This document shows positions 26,137 through 34,206 of a DNA stretch of 41,225 nucleotides, piece after piece. Position numbers and translations under genes: made by a program. Location: contig JACZJQ010000085.1 in assembly GCA_014860455.1 (NCBI GenBank), positions 1 to 41,225 of the forward strand, in the 5' to 3' direction. Below the pieces are notes generated by a model that did no database searches, was not told where the DNA came from, and was given only the letters and a program-made list of their open reading frames with translations. The DNA comes from Bryobacteraceae bacterium (GTDB lineage Bacteria > Acidobacteriota > Terriglobia > Bryobacterales > Bryobacteraceae). The stretch's first letter is position 1. Each line of letters begins with the position of its first letter.

Positions 26137-27138
26137 CTATTGGCTTGACGGATCCTGTTTCTTTTCAGCGATCTGCGCGGGGTCTTTCTTCCTGCCGATG
26201 CCGAGGAAGCGGCCCGTGCTTCTGAAGGCGGTCTTGAGTGCGCCGCCTGTCTTTCGAGCGCTTACGCCGAGGGCGTTTGATGTGTGCTTGTCGGCGGTCT
26301 GAAGCGCCGAGCCTGTGTGTTTGCCGCCTGTGCCGATGGAGGTGAGGGTGTGGTTGCCACCGAGGATGAAGGCCTTGGCCGGAACTAATGCCGGGTGCAG
26401 CGCGATGACCTCGCGCGGTTCGGCCGATTCAATGCGGGCGATCACTTCGGGCGTGAATTCCGACACCATCTTGGCGCGTAGGCCCCATTTGCGGGAAGAG
26501 GTCCAGACTGCGCCGTTCATGGGCGCACCTGGTTCGCCGACGTTAATGAGTTTGCCGGGCGGCATGGCGGTGACGGCCTGGCAGCGATCTCCGCCGCAAC
26601 CGAGGCGGTTGCAAGTGCCATTGCTGAGAAAAGACGCGTGCTTGCCGTGCGAAACCCAGACCGTTGCGCCGGAGGTTTCGGCCGCCAGATCCGCGGCCCG
26701 TGCACCATGGGCGGCATCGCAGACCGTTCCTTCGTGGGCGGCCGAATACCAGTATTTCGCCTTGTATTCGCCGGTCATCTCGGGTTCTGCTTCGAGCAGA
26801 ACGGCGACATGTTCGACATCGAACGGGTGCTGGCCGAAGCCGCAGTCACGGGCCCACAGGTGGTAGTAGTGGATCTCGATCCGCGTGCGGCCCACGCCCA
26901 GAGGGAAGACCTGGCCGTAGATGGTGCCGTTTCTGACAGGCTTTACGGGGTCCTTGGTTCCGGCGAGGAACTCCGAGGGCATCACATCGCATTCGGTCGC
27001 GCTCAGCATGAATGTGGGGCGGAAACGTTCGAGCAGAGCCTGTTCGAAGGCGTCGTCGAGTCCATCGCGGTCCTCGTCCCCGGCCCACGCAGCGAATGCC
27101 GCGCAGAATGCCAGCATCAGGATGGCGCGGGGCAGCAT
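26137..27138 (-). CDS. Secreted VPS62-like protein with five C-terminal 11-residue repeats
   Basis: 333 residues from the ATG at 27138, chosen because it gives a clean signal peptide (MLPRAILMLAFCAAFAAWA). Directly after comes DEDRDGLDDAFEQ, a calcium-loop-like acidic motif. The central part has LERFRPTFML, IEIHYYHLWARDCGFG, HPFDVEHVAVLL, YSAAHEGTVCDA and VWVSHGKHASFL, reminiscent of the VPS62/DUF946 domain. Six or more cysteines suggest disulfides. Residues 260-314 are five tandem 11-residue repeats (for example GGKHTGSALQT and ADKHTSNALGV), likely an amphipathic helix. Divergent from ispH with an 82-base gap. Role unknown. Confidence 0.8.
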   Translation of the reverse strand: MLPRAILMLAFCAAFAAWAGDEDRDGLDDAFEQALLERFRPTFMLSATECDVMPSEFLAGTKDPVKPVRNGTIYGQVFPLGVGRTRIEIHYYHLWARDCGFGQHPFDVEHVAVLLEAEPEMTGEYKAKYWYSAAHEGTVCDAAHGARAADLAAETSGATVWVSHGKHASFLSNGTCNRLGCGGDRCQAVTAMPPGKLINVGEPGAPMNGAVWTSSRKWGLRAKMVSEFTPEVIARIESAEPREVIALHPALVPAKAFILGGNHTLTSIGTGGKHTGSALQTADKHTSNALGVSARKTGGALKTAFRSTGRFLGIGRKKDPAQIAEKKQDPSSQ

Positions 27139-27192
27139 CTGCTTCGATGCTACCCCACATCCGCCGTCAGAAGCGGGTAAAAGGGCGCTCAT

Positions 27193-27201
27193 TGATATAC
27201 T
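27193..27201 (+). promoter_or_regulatory. Extended -10 promoter of the isoprenoid/hopanoid operon
   Basis: TGATATACT at 27193-27201 is a TGn-TATACT extended -10. It would start transcription at about 27208, leaving a 13-base leader before the ispH ATG at 27221. The hexamer 17 bases upstream (GCGGGT) is not a -35, but extended -10 promoters can do without one. No other promoter-like site is seen up to hpnD. Confidence 0.5.
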
Positions 27202-27220
27202 GGAATCAACTTCACTCACT

Positions 27221-28207
27221 ATGTCTGGAAATCCAAGCTCCAACAGGAAGGTTATCCTTCTGCGTCCGAGGGGGTTCTGCGCCGGTGTGGTGAGGGCGAT
27301 CGATGTCGTTAAAATCGCTCTCGAACTCTACGGAGCGCCCATCTACGTGCGGAAGGAGATCGTGCACAACCGCCATGTGGTGGAGGAGTTGCGCGAACTT
27401 GGCGCGATCTTCGTCAACGAACTGCATGAAGTTCCCGATGGCAGCCGGGCGATCTTCTCGGCCCACGGCGTCTCGCCTGCCGTGCGCAAAGCAGCCCTGG
27501 AGAGAGATCTAAAGGTTGTCGACGCCACCTGCCCTCTGGTGACCAAGGTCCACCTGGAGGCGGTGAAGTTCGCCCGTTTGGGCTTCACGATTCTACTGAT
27601 CGGCCACAGAGACCACGAGGAGATCGAGGGCACGTTCGGAGAAGCCCCTTCATCGACCTTCATCATCGAAACCGAGCAGGATGCCGAGAAGGTGCAGGTT
27701 CCCGATCCGTCGAAGGTCTGCTATCTGACCCAGACAACGCTTTCACTCGACGAAACCCGCGGCATCATCGAAGTGCTCAACCGCCGGTTCCCGCAGATGA
27801 CAGGCCCGAAGTCGCAGGACATCTGCTACGCGACCGAGAACCGTCAGATGGCGGTGAAGGCGGTTGTGCCGATGTGCGAGTTGCTGCTGGTGGTTGGATC
27901 GCAGAACAGTTCGAACTCGAAGCGACTGGTCGAGGTCTGTCAGAACAACGGCGTGCCGGCGTATCTGCTGGATGACAAGTCGTATCTGAAGGACGAGTGG
28001 TTCGACGGCGTCGAGACGGTTTCGGTGACCGCCGGCGCATCGGCTCCGGAACACCTGGTTCAGGAGCTTGTCGAGGCGCTGGTCGGGCGCGGATACCGCA
28101 CGGTGGAAGAGGTGGACATCATCGAAGAGGATGTCCGGTTCCAGTTGCCCGGCGAGTTGCAAGGTGCGGGCGTCCGTTTGACAACCATTTCAACAACAGT
28201 GGCATGA
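27221..28207 (+). CDS. ispH: IspH/LytB, HMBPP reductase
   Basis: 328 residues. Three iron-sulfur cysteines are present: Cys20 (RPRGFCAGVVRA), Cys104 (DATCPLVTK) and Cys202 (DICYATENRQ). His49 (EIVHNRHVV), His82 (FSAHGVSP), His132 (GHRDHEEIEG) and Thr172 (LTQTTLS) are the substrate-binding residues. It converts HMBPP to IPP and DMAPP, the last step of the MEP pathway. The frame is open to 26921, but that stretch overlaps the divergent gene; the ATG at 27221 gives the normal length. It overlaps the next gene by ATGA. As first gene of the operon it ties C5 supply to hopanoid synthesis. Confidence 0.97.
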   Translation: MSGNPSSNRKVILLRPRGFCAGVVRAIDVVKIALELYGAPIYVRKEIVHNRHVVEELRELGAIFVNELHEVPDGSRAIFSAHGVSPAVRKAALERDLKVVDATCPLVTKVHLEAVKFARLGFTILLIGHRDHEEIEGTFGEAPSSTFIIETEQDAEKVQVPDPSKVCYLTQTTLSLDETRGIIEVLNRRFPQMTGPKSQDICYATENRQMAVKAVVPMCELLLVVGSQNSSNSKRLVEVCQNNGVPAYLLDDKSYLKDEWFDGVETVSVTAGASAPEHLVQELVEALVGRGYRTVEEVDIIEEDVRFQLPGELQGAGVRLTTISTTVA

Positions 28208-29256
28208 GCGCCGGACTACATCAGGGAAGGGACACGCTGCCACGGTCCGTTGCCGAAGCGGCCGCGCGCGCCGAAGCCGCATTGCGCCGTTGGACGGGCG
28301 AGCCTGAAGTCCGCATCTCTCTGCCCGCGGCCGAGACGCTGCCGGCGTTTCTCGGCCAGATTGCTGCGCCGGTGGAGTTTGCCGTGTTGCCTTCAAGGAT
28401 GGCCTCGGTGCCGCGTCAGTGGAGGCCTTTGTTTCTGCCGCTGGCGATCCTGCAGGCCGAAGGTCGGACGTATCGCCCCGATGGGGCGGGCGGCCAGTCC
28501 TGGACCGCGGATGTCTCGGTCATCGACCGTCTGAAAACGAAACTGGGCGGAGGGGCGCTGGCAGCGGCCAAACGGGCGCTGCTCGAAACCGGCGGGCAGG
28601 CGATGTGGTGGCTGCCCGCGCGGTTGGAACTGCTGGCTGCGGGGGAAGCCGCAACGCCGGCGATCCAGGGCCGCTGGGAATTGACCAAACGAATTCAGGC
28701 CGATCTGTCGGTGCAGGACGCGGCACTGTCGCGTCTGGCTCTGGACGCCGATGCTCCGGCGGCGTTCGATCCGGGCCGCGCGGACCGGTTGATCGAGGCC
28801 CAGGGAGGCGAGGGCTGTTGGAGCCTGAACGAGTTTGCCGGTCCGGTGGTCTCGACCGCCTTTGCGCTGGATGCGCTGAACCGCCAGGGCGTTGACGATC
28901 GCGACGCGGCGGTGCTGCGCGGCGGCGAATGGCTTCGTTCGGTCCAAAACGCAGACGGCGGCTGGGGTTCGGACGAACGACAGAATTCCACGCCGGTGCG
29001 AACTGCGTGCGCCGTCATGGGACTGGTGGCCGGAGGCGACGCCGGAAGCGAAAGCGTGCGCCGCGGCCTTGACTCTCTGCTGCGAACGCAAGGCGAAGAT
29101 GGCCGCTGGCAGGATGACGGTCTCAACTGGGCGCTGCTCGCCGGCTACGCCGAGTGCCGTTCCACGCTGGACGGGCTCACGCTGCCGTTGATTGCGTTAA
29201 AGACATTCGTGAGACATTTTAGCGCCGGGACGTTTACCGGCGCCACTGGGGCTTAA
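28204..29256 (+). CDS. Half-size squalene-cyclase/prenyltransferase-repeat protein
   Basis: 350 residues, about half the length of squalene-hopene cyclase. Three QW-type repeats are visible in the C-terminal half: QGGEGCW (200-206), QNADGGWGSDE (248-258) and QGEDGRW (296-302). They mark an alpha/alpha barrel. I find no DxDD protonation motif, the catalytic acid of class II cyclases. The N-terminal 150 residues carry no motif I know. It is not a functional cyclase by these signs; it could bind squalene or hopane, or assist the cyclase or HpnH. The start overlaps ispH (ATGA) and its stop lies three bases before hpnH. Confidence 0.85.
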   Translation: MSAGLHQGRDTLPRSVAEAAARAEAALRRWTGEPEVRISLPAAETLPAFLGQIAAPVEFAVLPSRMASVPRQWRPLFLPLAILQAEGRTYRPDGAGGQSWTADVSVIDRLKTKLGGGALAAAKRALLETGGQAMWWLPARLELLAAGEAATPAIQGRWELTKRIQADLSVQDAALSRLALDADAPAAFDPGRADRLIEAQGGEGCWSLNEFAGPVVSTAFALDALNRQGVDDRDAAVLRGGEWLRSVQNADGGWGSDERQNSTPVRTACAVMGLVAGGDAGSESVRRGLDSLLRTQGEDGRWQDDGLNWALLAGYAECRSTLDGLTLPLIALKTFVRHFSAGTFTGATGA

Positions 29257-29259
29257 ACC

Positions 29260-30369
29260 ATGAGATTCCCTCTTTCACTGACGGCCGGCATGGCCGGATA
29301 CATTGCGAAGAACAAGATGATGCCGAAGCCGGAATGGCAGTTGAAACGGGCGGGCGAGCCGGACCCGAGCAACCCGTTCCAGATTCTGCACTCCTCGCTC
29401 GGCAACCAGCAGACCACGCCGCACCCCATGATCAACAAGCGCTTCCCGCTGGTGCTGATGCTCGAGCCGCTGCACGCCTGCAACCTCACGTGCACGGGTT
29501 GCGGGCGGATCCGCGAGTATGAGAACACAATCACCGAGCAACTATCCGCCGAGCAGTGTTTGAACGCGGTGGACGAATGCGGCGCGCCGATCGTCTCGAT
29601 CTGCGGCGGCGAACCGTTCCTGTATCAGCCGATCGCGCAATTGACGCAATCGATCCTGGATCGCGGTAAGCACATCTACCTGTGCACGAACGGCATGTTT
29701 ATCCGGCGGCGGTTGAAAGAGTTTCAGCCCAACCCGCGGCTGTTCATCAACGTCCACCTGGACGGCATGGAAGCCACGCACGACCTGTGCGTCGAGCGCG
29801 AGGGCGTCTTCAAGGAAGCCGTCGAAGGCATCAAAATCGCCAAGGCGGCCGGCTTCAAGGTCTGCACCAATACGACGATTTACAAGGAAACAGACATGGC
29901 CGAGATCCGCGCCCTATTCCAGTTCCTTGAGACGCTTGGCGTGGACGGCCACATGGTGTCGCCGGCCTATGGCTATTCGGCGGTGAACGACCGCGAGATT
30001 TTCATGACACGCGATGACGTGATTGAGAAGTTCCGGGACGCGTCGGAATTGTGGGAGCGGTTCCCGATCAATAATTCACCGATCTACCTGGACTTCCTGA
30101 AAGGCGAGCGCGACCTGCCCTGCACCGCCTGGGGCAACCCGACCTACAACACGTCGGGCTGGAAGGGCCCATGCTATCTGATCACCGACGGCCACTATAA
30201 AACGTTTGAGGAGTTCATGACGCGCACGCCCTGGGAGAGCTACGGCGCGGGCAACGATCCACGTTGCGAGCACTGCATGACGCATTGCGGCTACGAGCCG
30301 TCGGCGGCGCTGGGCATCAATTCGAAGAGCGGCGACAGCATGAAGTTGTTGAAGTGGGCGCTGAAGTAG
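29260..30369 (+). CDS. hpnH: HpnH, radical SAM adenosylhopane synthase
   Basis: 369 residues. The radical SAM cluster motif CxxxCxxC is Cys74, Cys78 and Cys81 (ACNLTCTGCGRI). Other HpnH marks are AVDECGAPIVSICGGEPFLY, YLCTNGMFIRRRL, NVHLDGMEATHD and CTAWGNPTYNTSGWKGPCYL. The C-terminal cysteine set DPRCEHCMTHCGYEPS completes the protein. It joins the 5'-deoxyadenosyl radical to diploptene, giving adenosylhopane. Residues about 22-60 (PKPEWQLKRAG through QQTTPHPMINK) look like an insertion compared with the family as I recall it. Spacing to the preceding gene is three bases. Confidence 0.95.
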   Translation: MRFPLSLTAGMAGYIAKNKMMPKPEWQLKRAGEPDPSNPFQILHSSLGNQQTTPHPMINKRFPLVLMLEPLHACNLTCTGCGRIREYENTITEQLSAEQCLNAVDECGAPIVSICGGEPFLYQPIAQLTQSILDRGKHIYLCTNGMFIRRRLKEFQPNPRLFINVHLDGMEATHDLCVEREGVFKEAVEGIKIAKAAGFKVCTNTTIYKETDMAEIRALFQFLETLGVDGHMVSPAYGYSAVNDREIFMTRDDVIEKFRDASELWERFPINNSPIYLDFLKGERDLPCTAWGNPTYNTSGWKGPCYLITDGHYKTFEEFMTRTPWESYGAGNDPRCEHCMTHCGYEPSAALGINSKSGDSMKLLKWALK

Positions 30370-30400
30370 AGTTTGAGCCGAATCCGGGGAGGTACGCCCG

Positions 30401-31375
30401 GTGAGGCCCGCGCTGGTGACCGGGGCGTCGGGTTTCCTGGGCTGGCACGTGGCGCGTGTGCTCATCGAGCGCGGCTACCGGGTCCGGGGGCTGGCGCGGC
30501 GTGCCGGGTCGATCACAGATCCGGAGATCGAGGAGATCTCAGGCGACCTGCGAGACCCGGATTCGCTGCGGCGGGCGGTGGCGGGCTGCGAGCTGGTGTT
30601 TCATGTGGCGGCCGATTACCGGCTCTGGGCCAAGGACCCAAGCGAACTCTACCGGTCCAATGTGGACGGGACGAGGAACCTGCTTGCCGTATGTGAGAAC
30701 GCGGGAGTGGATAGAATCGTCTATACAAGCACGGTTGGATGTATTGGGCTGGTCAAAGGTTCGCTTGGAGACGAGTCAACGCCGGTCCGATTGGAAGATA
30801 TGACGGGGAGTTACAAGCGGTCGAAGTTCCTCGCCGAGCGCGAGGCGCTCGGTTTCGCATCGCGAGGCTTGCCTGTCGTCATCGTGAATCCCACCGCGCC
30901 CGTGGGCTCGCATGACGTGAAGCCGACGCCGACTGGGCAGACGATTCTCGATTTCATCCGCGGCCGTATGCCGGCTTACCTCGACACGGGCCTGAACTTG
31001 GTGGATGCGCGCGAGACGGCCGAGGGCCACTGGCTGGCTTGCGAAAAGGGCAAGCCGGGCGAGCGCTACATTCTAGGCAGCGAGAATCTGACGCTCTGCG
31101 AGATCTTTCATAAGCTCTCGTCGATCACAGGCAGGCCGGCGCCGAAGATGCGGATTCCTTGGGTGGTGGCATTCGGCGCGGGCGTGGTGTCAACGGCTCT
31201 CGCCAACGTGACCGGCAAGCCGCCGCGGGCGCCGCTGGACGCGGTGCGGATGGCGCGCAAGCGGATGTTTGTTTCGACGGAAAAGGCGCGGAGGGAGTTG
31301 GGTTTCAATCCGTCCCCTGCCGAGAATGGCCTGCGCCACGCCGTCGAGTGGTTTGAGGCGAATGGCTATGAGTAA
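30401..31375 (+). CDS. hpnA: HpnA, hopanoid-associated SDR epimerase/dehydrogenase
   Basis: 324 residues, an extended short-chain dehydrogenase. NAD binding is by GASGFLGWHVARVL at the start, the catalytic pair is YxxxK in GSYKRSKFLAE, and NPTAPVGSHDVKPTPTGQ is a typical HpnA segment. The start is GTG at 30401, with GGGAGG about 10 bases upstream. HpnA is known by its steady place in hopanoid clusters, and its substrate is not settled; a sugar-nucleotide epimerase role is only inferred from fold. It overlaps hpnG by 14 bases. Confidence 0.92.
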   Translation: MRPALVTGASGFLGWHVARVLIERGYRVRGLARRAGSITDPEIEEISGDLRDPDSLRRAVAGCELVFHVAADYRLWAKDPSELYRSNVDGTRNLLAVCENAGVDRIVYTSTVGCIGLVKGSLGDESTPVRLEDMTGSYKRSKFLAEREALGFASRGLPVVIVNPTAPVGSHDVKPTPTGQTILDFIRGRMPAYLDTGLNLVDARETAEGHWLACEKGKPGERYILGSENLTLCEIFHKLSSITGRPAPKMRIPWVVAFGAGVVSTALANVTGKPPRAPLDAVRMARKRMFVSTEKARRELGFNPSPAENGLRHAVEWFEANGYE

Positions 31376-32078
31376 TCAGCCGATTGCCGTGATTGCGGCG
31401 ATGAGCCGGGAGTTTTCGGGACTTTTGGCCCATGCCACGACCGTTGAGGCGGTGCGGACGCGGGCAGCGTACGCCTGCAGGGTGAGCATCGGCGGCCGTG
31501 AGTGGCTGCTGGTGGCCGATGGTCCCGGACCGATGCGCGCCGCGGCTGCCGCCAAGGTGGCGCTTGGGTTGGGCAAGCCGGGGGCTATGGTCTCGACCGG
31601 GTATTGCGGGGCTCTGGACCCGGCTTTGAACGCCGGCGACATCTTCCAGGCCGACACGATCATCGGCGAAGCAGATGAGCGCTGGAGCACTTGCCGGGCT
31701 GAGGCGGATTGCGCCACGGCCGAGTCAGGCGCGCTGCTTTCGAGGGACCGGGTGGTTGTCACGGCCAAGGAGAAGCAAGCGCTGCACAGTTCGCTGGGTG
31801 CAAGGGCCGTCGAGATGGAAGCCTCGGCGGTGGCCAAGTCGGCGGGCGATGCCGGCATTCGGTTCTATTGCATCCGCGTGGTGAGCGATTCCGCGCACGA
31901 CACGCTTCCCATTGATTTCAACCTTTACCGCACGCCATCGGGGCGATTCAGCCAGGGCCGGATTCTGGGCGCGGCGCTGGCACGCCCGTCTTCGTTCCGT
32001 GGACTGATCAAGCTCAACGCCGACAGCAAACGGGCATCTCGTATTTTGGGAGACTACCTTGTCCACTGTGAGTTCTGA
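31362..32078 (+). CDS. hpnG: HpnG, adenosylhopane nucleoside phosphorylase/hydrolase
   Basis: 238 residues with the purine-nucleoside phosphorylase fold. Marks are VIAAMSREFSGLL, DGPGPMRAAAAAK, ALVSTGY-like VSTGYCGALDP and the MExE motif VEMEASAVAKSAG, with DSAHDTLP near the end. HpnG removes adenine from adenosylhopane to give a ribosylhopane product. An ATG at 31362 and another at 31368 are possible, both inside the hpnA end; GAGG lies a few bases upstream. It overlaps the following dehydrogenase by 20 bases. It is closely related in fold to MTA/SAH nucleosidases, but the hopanoid setting decides the name. Confidence 0.9.
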   Translation: MAMSNQPIAVIAAMSREFSGLLAHATTVEAVRTRAAYACRVSIGGREWLLVADGPGPMRAAAAAKVALGLGKPGAMVSTGYCGALDPALNAGDIFQADTIIGEADERWSTCRAEADCATAESGALLSRDRVVVTAKEKQALHSSLGARAVEMEASAVAKSAGDAGIRFYCIRVVSDSAHDTLPIDFNLYRTPSGRFSQGRILGAALARPSSFRGLIKLNADSKRASRILGDYLVHCEF

Positions 32079-33150
32079 ACCCATACCGTCCGCCATGAGG
32101 GCCGCCGTCTATACCGGCAACGGCCGTCTTGAAGTGCAGCAGATTCCGGTGCCCGAGATCGGGCCGGGCGAACTGCTGGTGAAGGTTCATGCTTGCGGGA
32201 TCTGCCACACGGATCTAAAAAAGGTGGAGCATGACCTGTTGCCGCCGCCGCGGGTGTACGGCCACGAAACGGCAGGCGAGGTGGTGAAGGTGGGGGCGGG
32301 AGTGGAGAAGTTCAAGGTGGGCGACCGTGTGGTAGCGTTCCATCACATCCCGTGCCGGAACTGTTTCTATTGCGACAGGAAGCTGTATGCGCAGTGCGCG
32401 GGGTATAAAAAAGTTGGCATTACGGCCGGCTTCGAGCCAGCCGGCGGAGGGTTCTCCCAGTACATCCGGATTATGGACTGGATTGTGCGCGATGGCGTGC
32501 TGTTGATCCCGGATGGAGTTTCCTATGAAGTGGCCAGTTTTGTCGAGCCGGTGAATACCTGCCATAAAGCGGTGGTGGAGATGGACCCGCAACCCGGCGA
32601 CACGGTGCTGATCCAGGGCCAGGGTCCGATCGGGCTGATCTTCACGATGCTGGTGAAGCGGTCTGGCGCACGGATCATCGCCACCGACACGATGGAAGAG
32701 CGGCTGGCGCTGGCGCGCAGGTTTGGCGCCACCGAGGCCGTGGACCCCAGGACGACGGATGTGGTGGCGCTGGTGAAGCCGATGACCGAAGGGCGGGGCG
32801 TGGATCAGGTGTTCGTCGCGGCGTCGGCGCCTGGCATCGTCGAGGAGGCGTTGAGGGCGTCGAGGCCGGGGGCGAAGATTTTGCTTTTCGCTCAAACATC
32901 GGATACAGAAAGGATCGAATTGTCGGGAGCGGGCATCTGCAAGGATGAACGTTCGCTGATCGGAGTTTATTCGGCTTCGGTTGATTTGCAGGCCGAGTCG
33001 GCCCGGCTGGTTCTTGAAGGAGAATTGCCCGTTGCGGATCTGGTGAGCCACTCTCTCGGCCTTGATAAGATTAATGAAGGCATTCGCATGGCATTGCATC
33101 CGGATGGCAAATCGCTGAAGATTATGGTTCAGCCACAGAGGACGTCTTAA
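32059..33150 (+). CDS. Zn-dependent MDR alcohol dehydrogenase 1 in hopanoid operon
   Basis: 363 residues. Catalytic zinc ligands are Cys49 (ACGICHTDLKK), His69-Glu70 (YGHETAGEV) and Glu163 (SFVEPVNTCH). Structural zinc cysteines are 99, 102, 105 and 113 (PCRNCFYCDRKLYAQC). The nucleotide fold is GQGPIGLIFTML. It would reduce an aldehyde or oxidise an alcohol with NAD(P). The start is TTG at 32059, favoured by GGGAG six bases upstream; a later ATG at 32095 has no ribosome site. Position directly after hpnG suggests a ribosylhopane substrate. A sugar-alcohol dehydrogenase unrelated to hopanoids is the alternative. Confidence 0.9.
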   Translation: MSTVSSEPIPSAMRAAVYTGNGRLEVQQIPVPEIGPGELLVKVHACGICHTDLKKVEHDLLPPPRVYGHETAGEVVKVGAGVEKFKVGDRVVAFHHIPCRNCFYCDRKLYAQCAGYKKVGITAGFEPAGGGFSQYIRIMDWIVRDGVLLIPDGVSYEVASFVEPVNTCHKAVVEMDPQPGDTVLIQGQGPIGLIFTMLVKRSGARIIATDTMEERLALARRFGATEAVDPRTTDVVALVKPMTEGRGVDQVFVAASAPGIVEEALRASRPGAKILLFAQTSDTERIELSGAGICKDERSLIGVYSASVDLQAESARLVLEGELPVADLVSHSLGLDKINEGIRMALHPDGKSLKIMVQPQRTS

Positions 33151-34191
33151 GTGAACACCGAAATGCTGGCCGCGGTGCTCTACGGGAAGGAACAGGTCCG
33201 CGTAGAGAGAGTAGCTATTCCAAAGCTGGATCCGGGGGATGTACTGGTGCGTGTGCGCACGGCTCTGACGTGCGGCACGGATGTCAAGGTATTCCGGCGC
33301 GGCTATCACGCCAGGATGATTGTGCCTCCGGCGCTGTACGGGCATGAGTTCGCGGGCGACATCGTCGCCGTGGGCGACCATGTGGACAACTTCCGGGTGG
33401 GGCAGCGGGTGGTGGCGGCCAATTCGGCGCCCTGCCTGAACTGCTTCTACTGCCGGCGCGGCTCGGAGAACCTGTGCGAGGACCTGTTGTTCAACAACGG
33501 GGCCTACGCCGAGTACCTGAGGGTTCCAGCGCGCATCGTCCAAAGAAACCTCTACGAGATCCCGCCTCACCTGGGCTACCATGACGCCGCACTGGTTGAA
33601 CCGCTGGCCTGTGTCCTGAAGGGTTTGGAGGATTCCAAACCGAAGCCGGGCGACAACCTGGTGGTGATCGGACAAGGGCCGATCGGCATGATGTTTGTCA
33701 GGCTGGCGAAGGTGTATGGCTGCCGGGTGATCGCGCTCGGCCGCCGGACCTCGCAACTGGACCGCGCCCTACGCATGGGCGCCGACGACGCGTTGATCAA
33801 CACCAACGACGACGAAGTGGTGCGCCAGATCCGGAAACTGACAAGCGGGCACGGCGCCGACATTGTGATCGAAGCGGTCGGCAATCCCGAGACCTGGGAA
33901 CTGTCGGTGAAACTGCTGCGCCGCGGCGGCGTGGTGAACTTCTTCGGCGGCTGCCCCAACGACACGCGGGTGAACCTGGAAACGTCGCTGCTGCACTACT
34001 CCGAACTGACTTGCCTGGCGAGCTTCCACCACACGCCGGCCTACATCCGCAAGGCGTTGGACGTCGTTTCGCACCGGCACATAACGGCCGACGATTTCAT
34101 CAATCGTGAAGAGCCGCTCGAGAATTTGCTGGACGTCATGCGCCACTTGATGAGCCATAACGGCCACATGAAGACGGCCATCATCCCCTAG
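33151..34191 (+). CDS. Zn-dependent MDR alcohol dehydrogenase 2 in hopanoid operon
   Basis: 346 residues, the second of the tandem pair and clearly paralogous in layout but distant in sequence. Catalytic ligands are Cys41 (LTCGTDVKVF), His65-Glu66 (YGHEFAGDI) and a Glu in LVEPLACVLKG. Structural cysteines are 95, 98, 101 and 109 (PCLNCFYCRRGSENLC). The dinucleotide site is GQGPIGMMFVRL. A GTG at 33151 follows the previous stop directly, with AGAGGA upstream; ATG at 33163 is a second option. The two enzymes could form a heteromer or act in series on the hopanoid side chain. Substrate is unproven. Confidence 0.9.
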   Translation: MNTEMLAAVLYGKEQVRVERVAIPKLDPGDVLVRVRTALTCGTDVKVFRRGYHARMIVPPALYGHEFAGDIVAVGDHVDNFRVGQRVVAANSAPCLNCFYCRRGSENLCEDLLFNNGAYAEYLRVPARIVQRNLYEIPPHLGYHDAALVEPLACVLKGLEDSKPKPGDNLVVIGQGPIGMMFVRLAKVYGCRVIALGRRTSQLDRALRMGADDALINTNDDEVVRQIRKLTSGHGADIVIEAVGNPETWELSVKLLRRGGVVNFFGGCPNDTRVNLETSLLHYSELTCLASFHHTPAYIRKALDVVSHRHITADDFINREEPLENLLDVMRHLMSHNGHMKTAIIP

Positions 34192-34206
34192 CCGCGGGCG
34201 CATCCG

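Noticed and set aside
32215-33756. Long minus-strand open frame (513 codons) under the two dehydrogenases
   Set aside because: His/Arg/Gln-rich translation typical of the antisense of GC-rich coding DNA; the opposite strand has intact zinc and nucleotide motifs.
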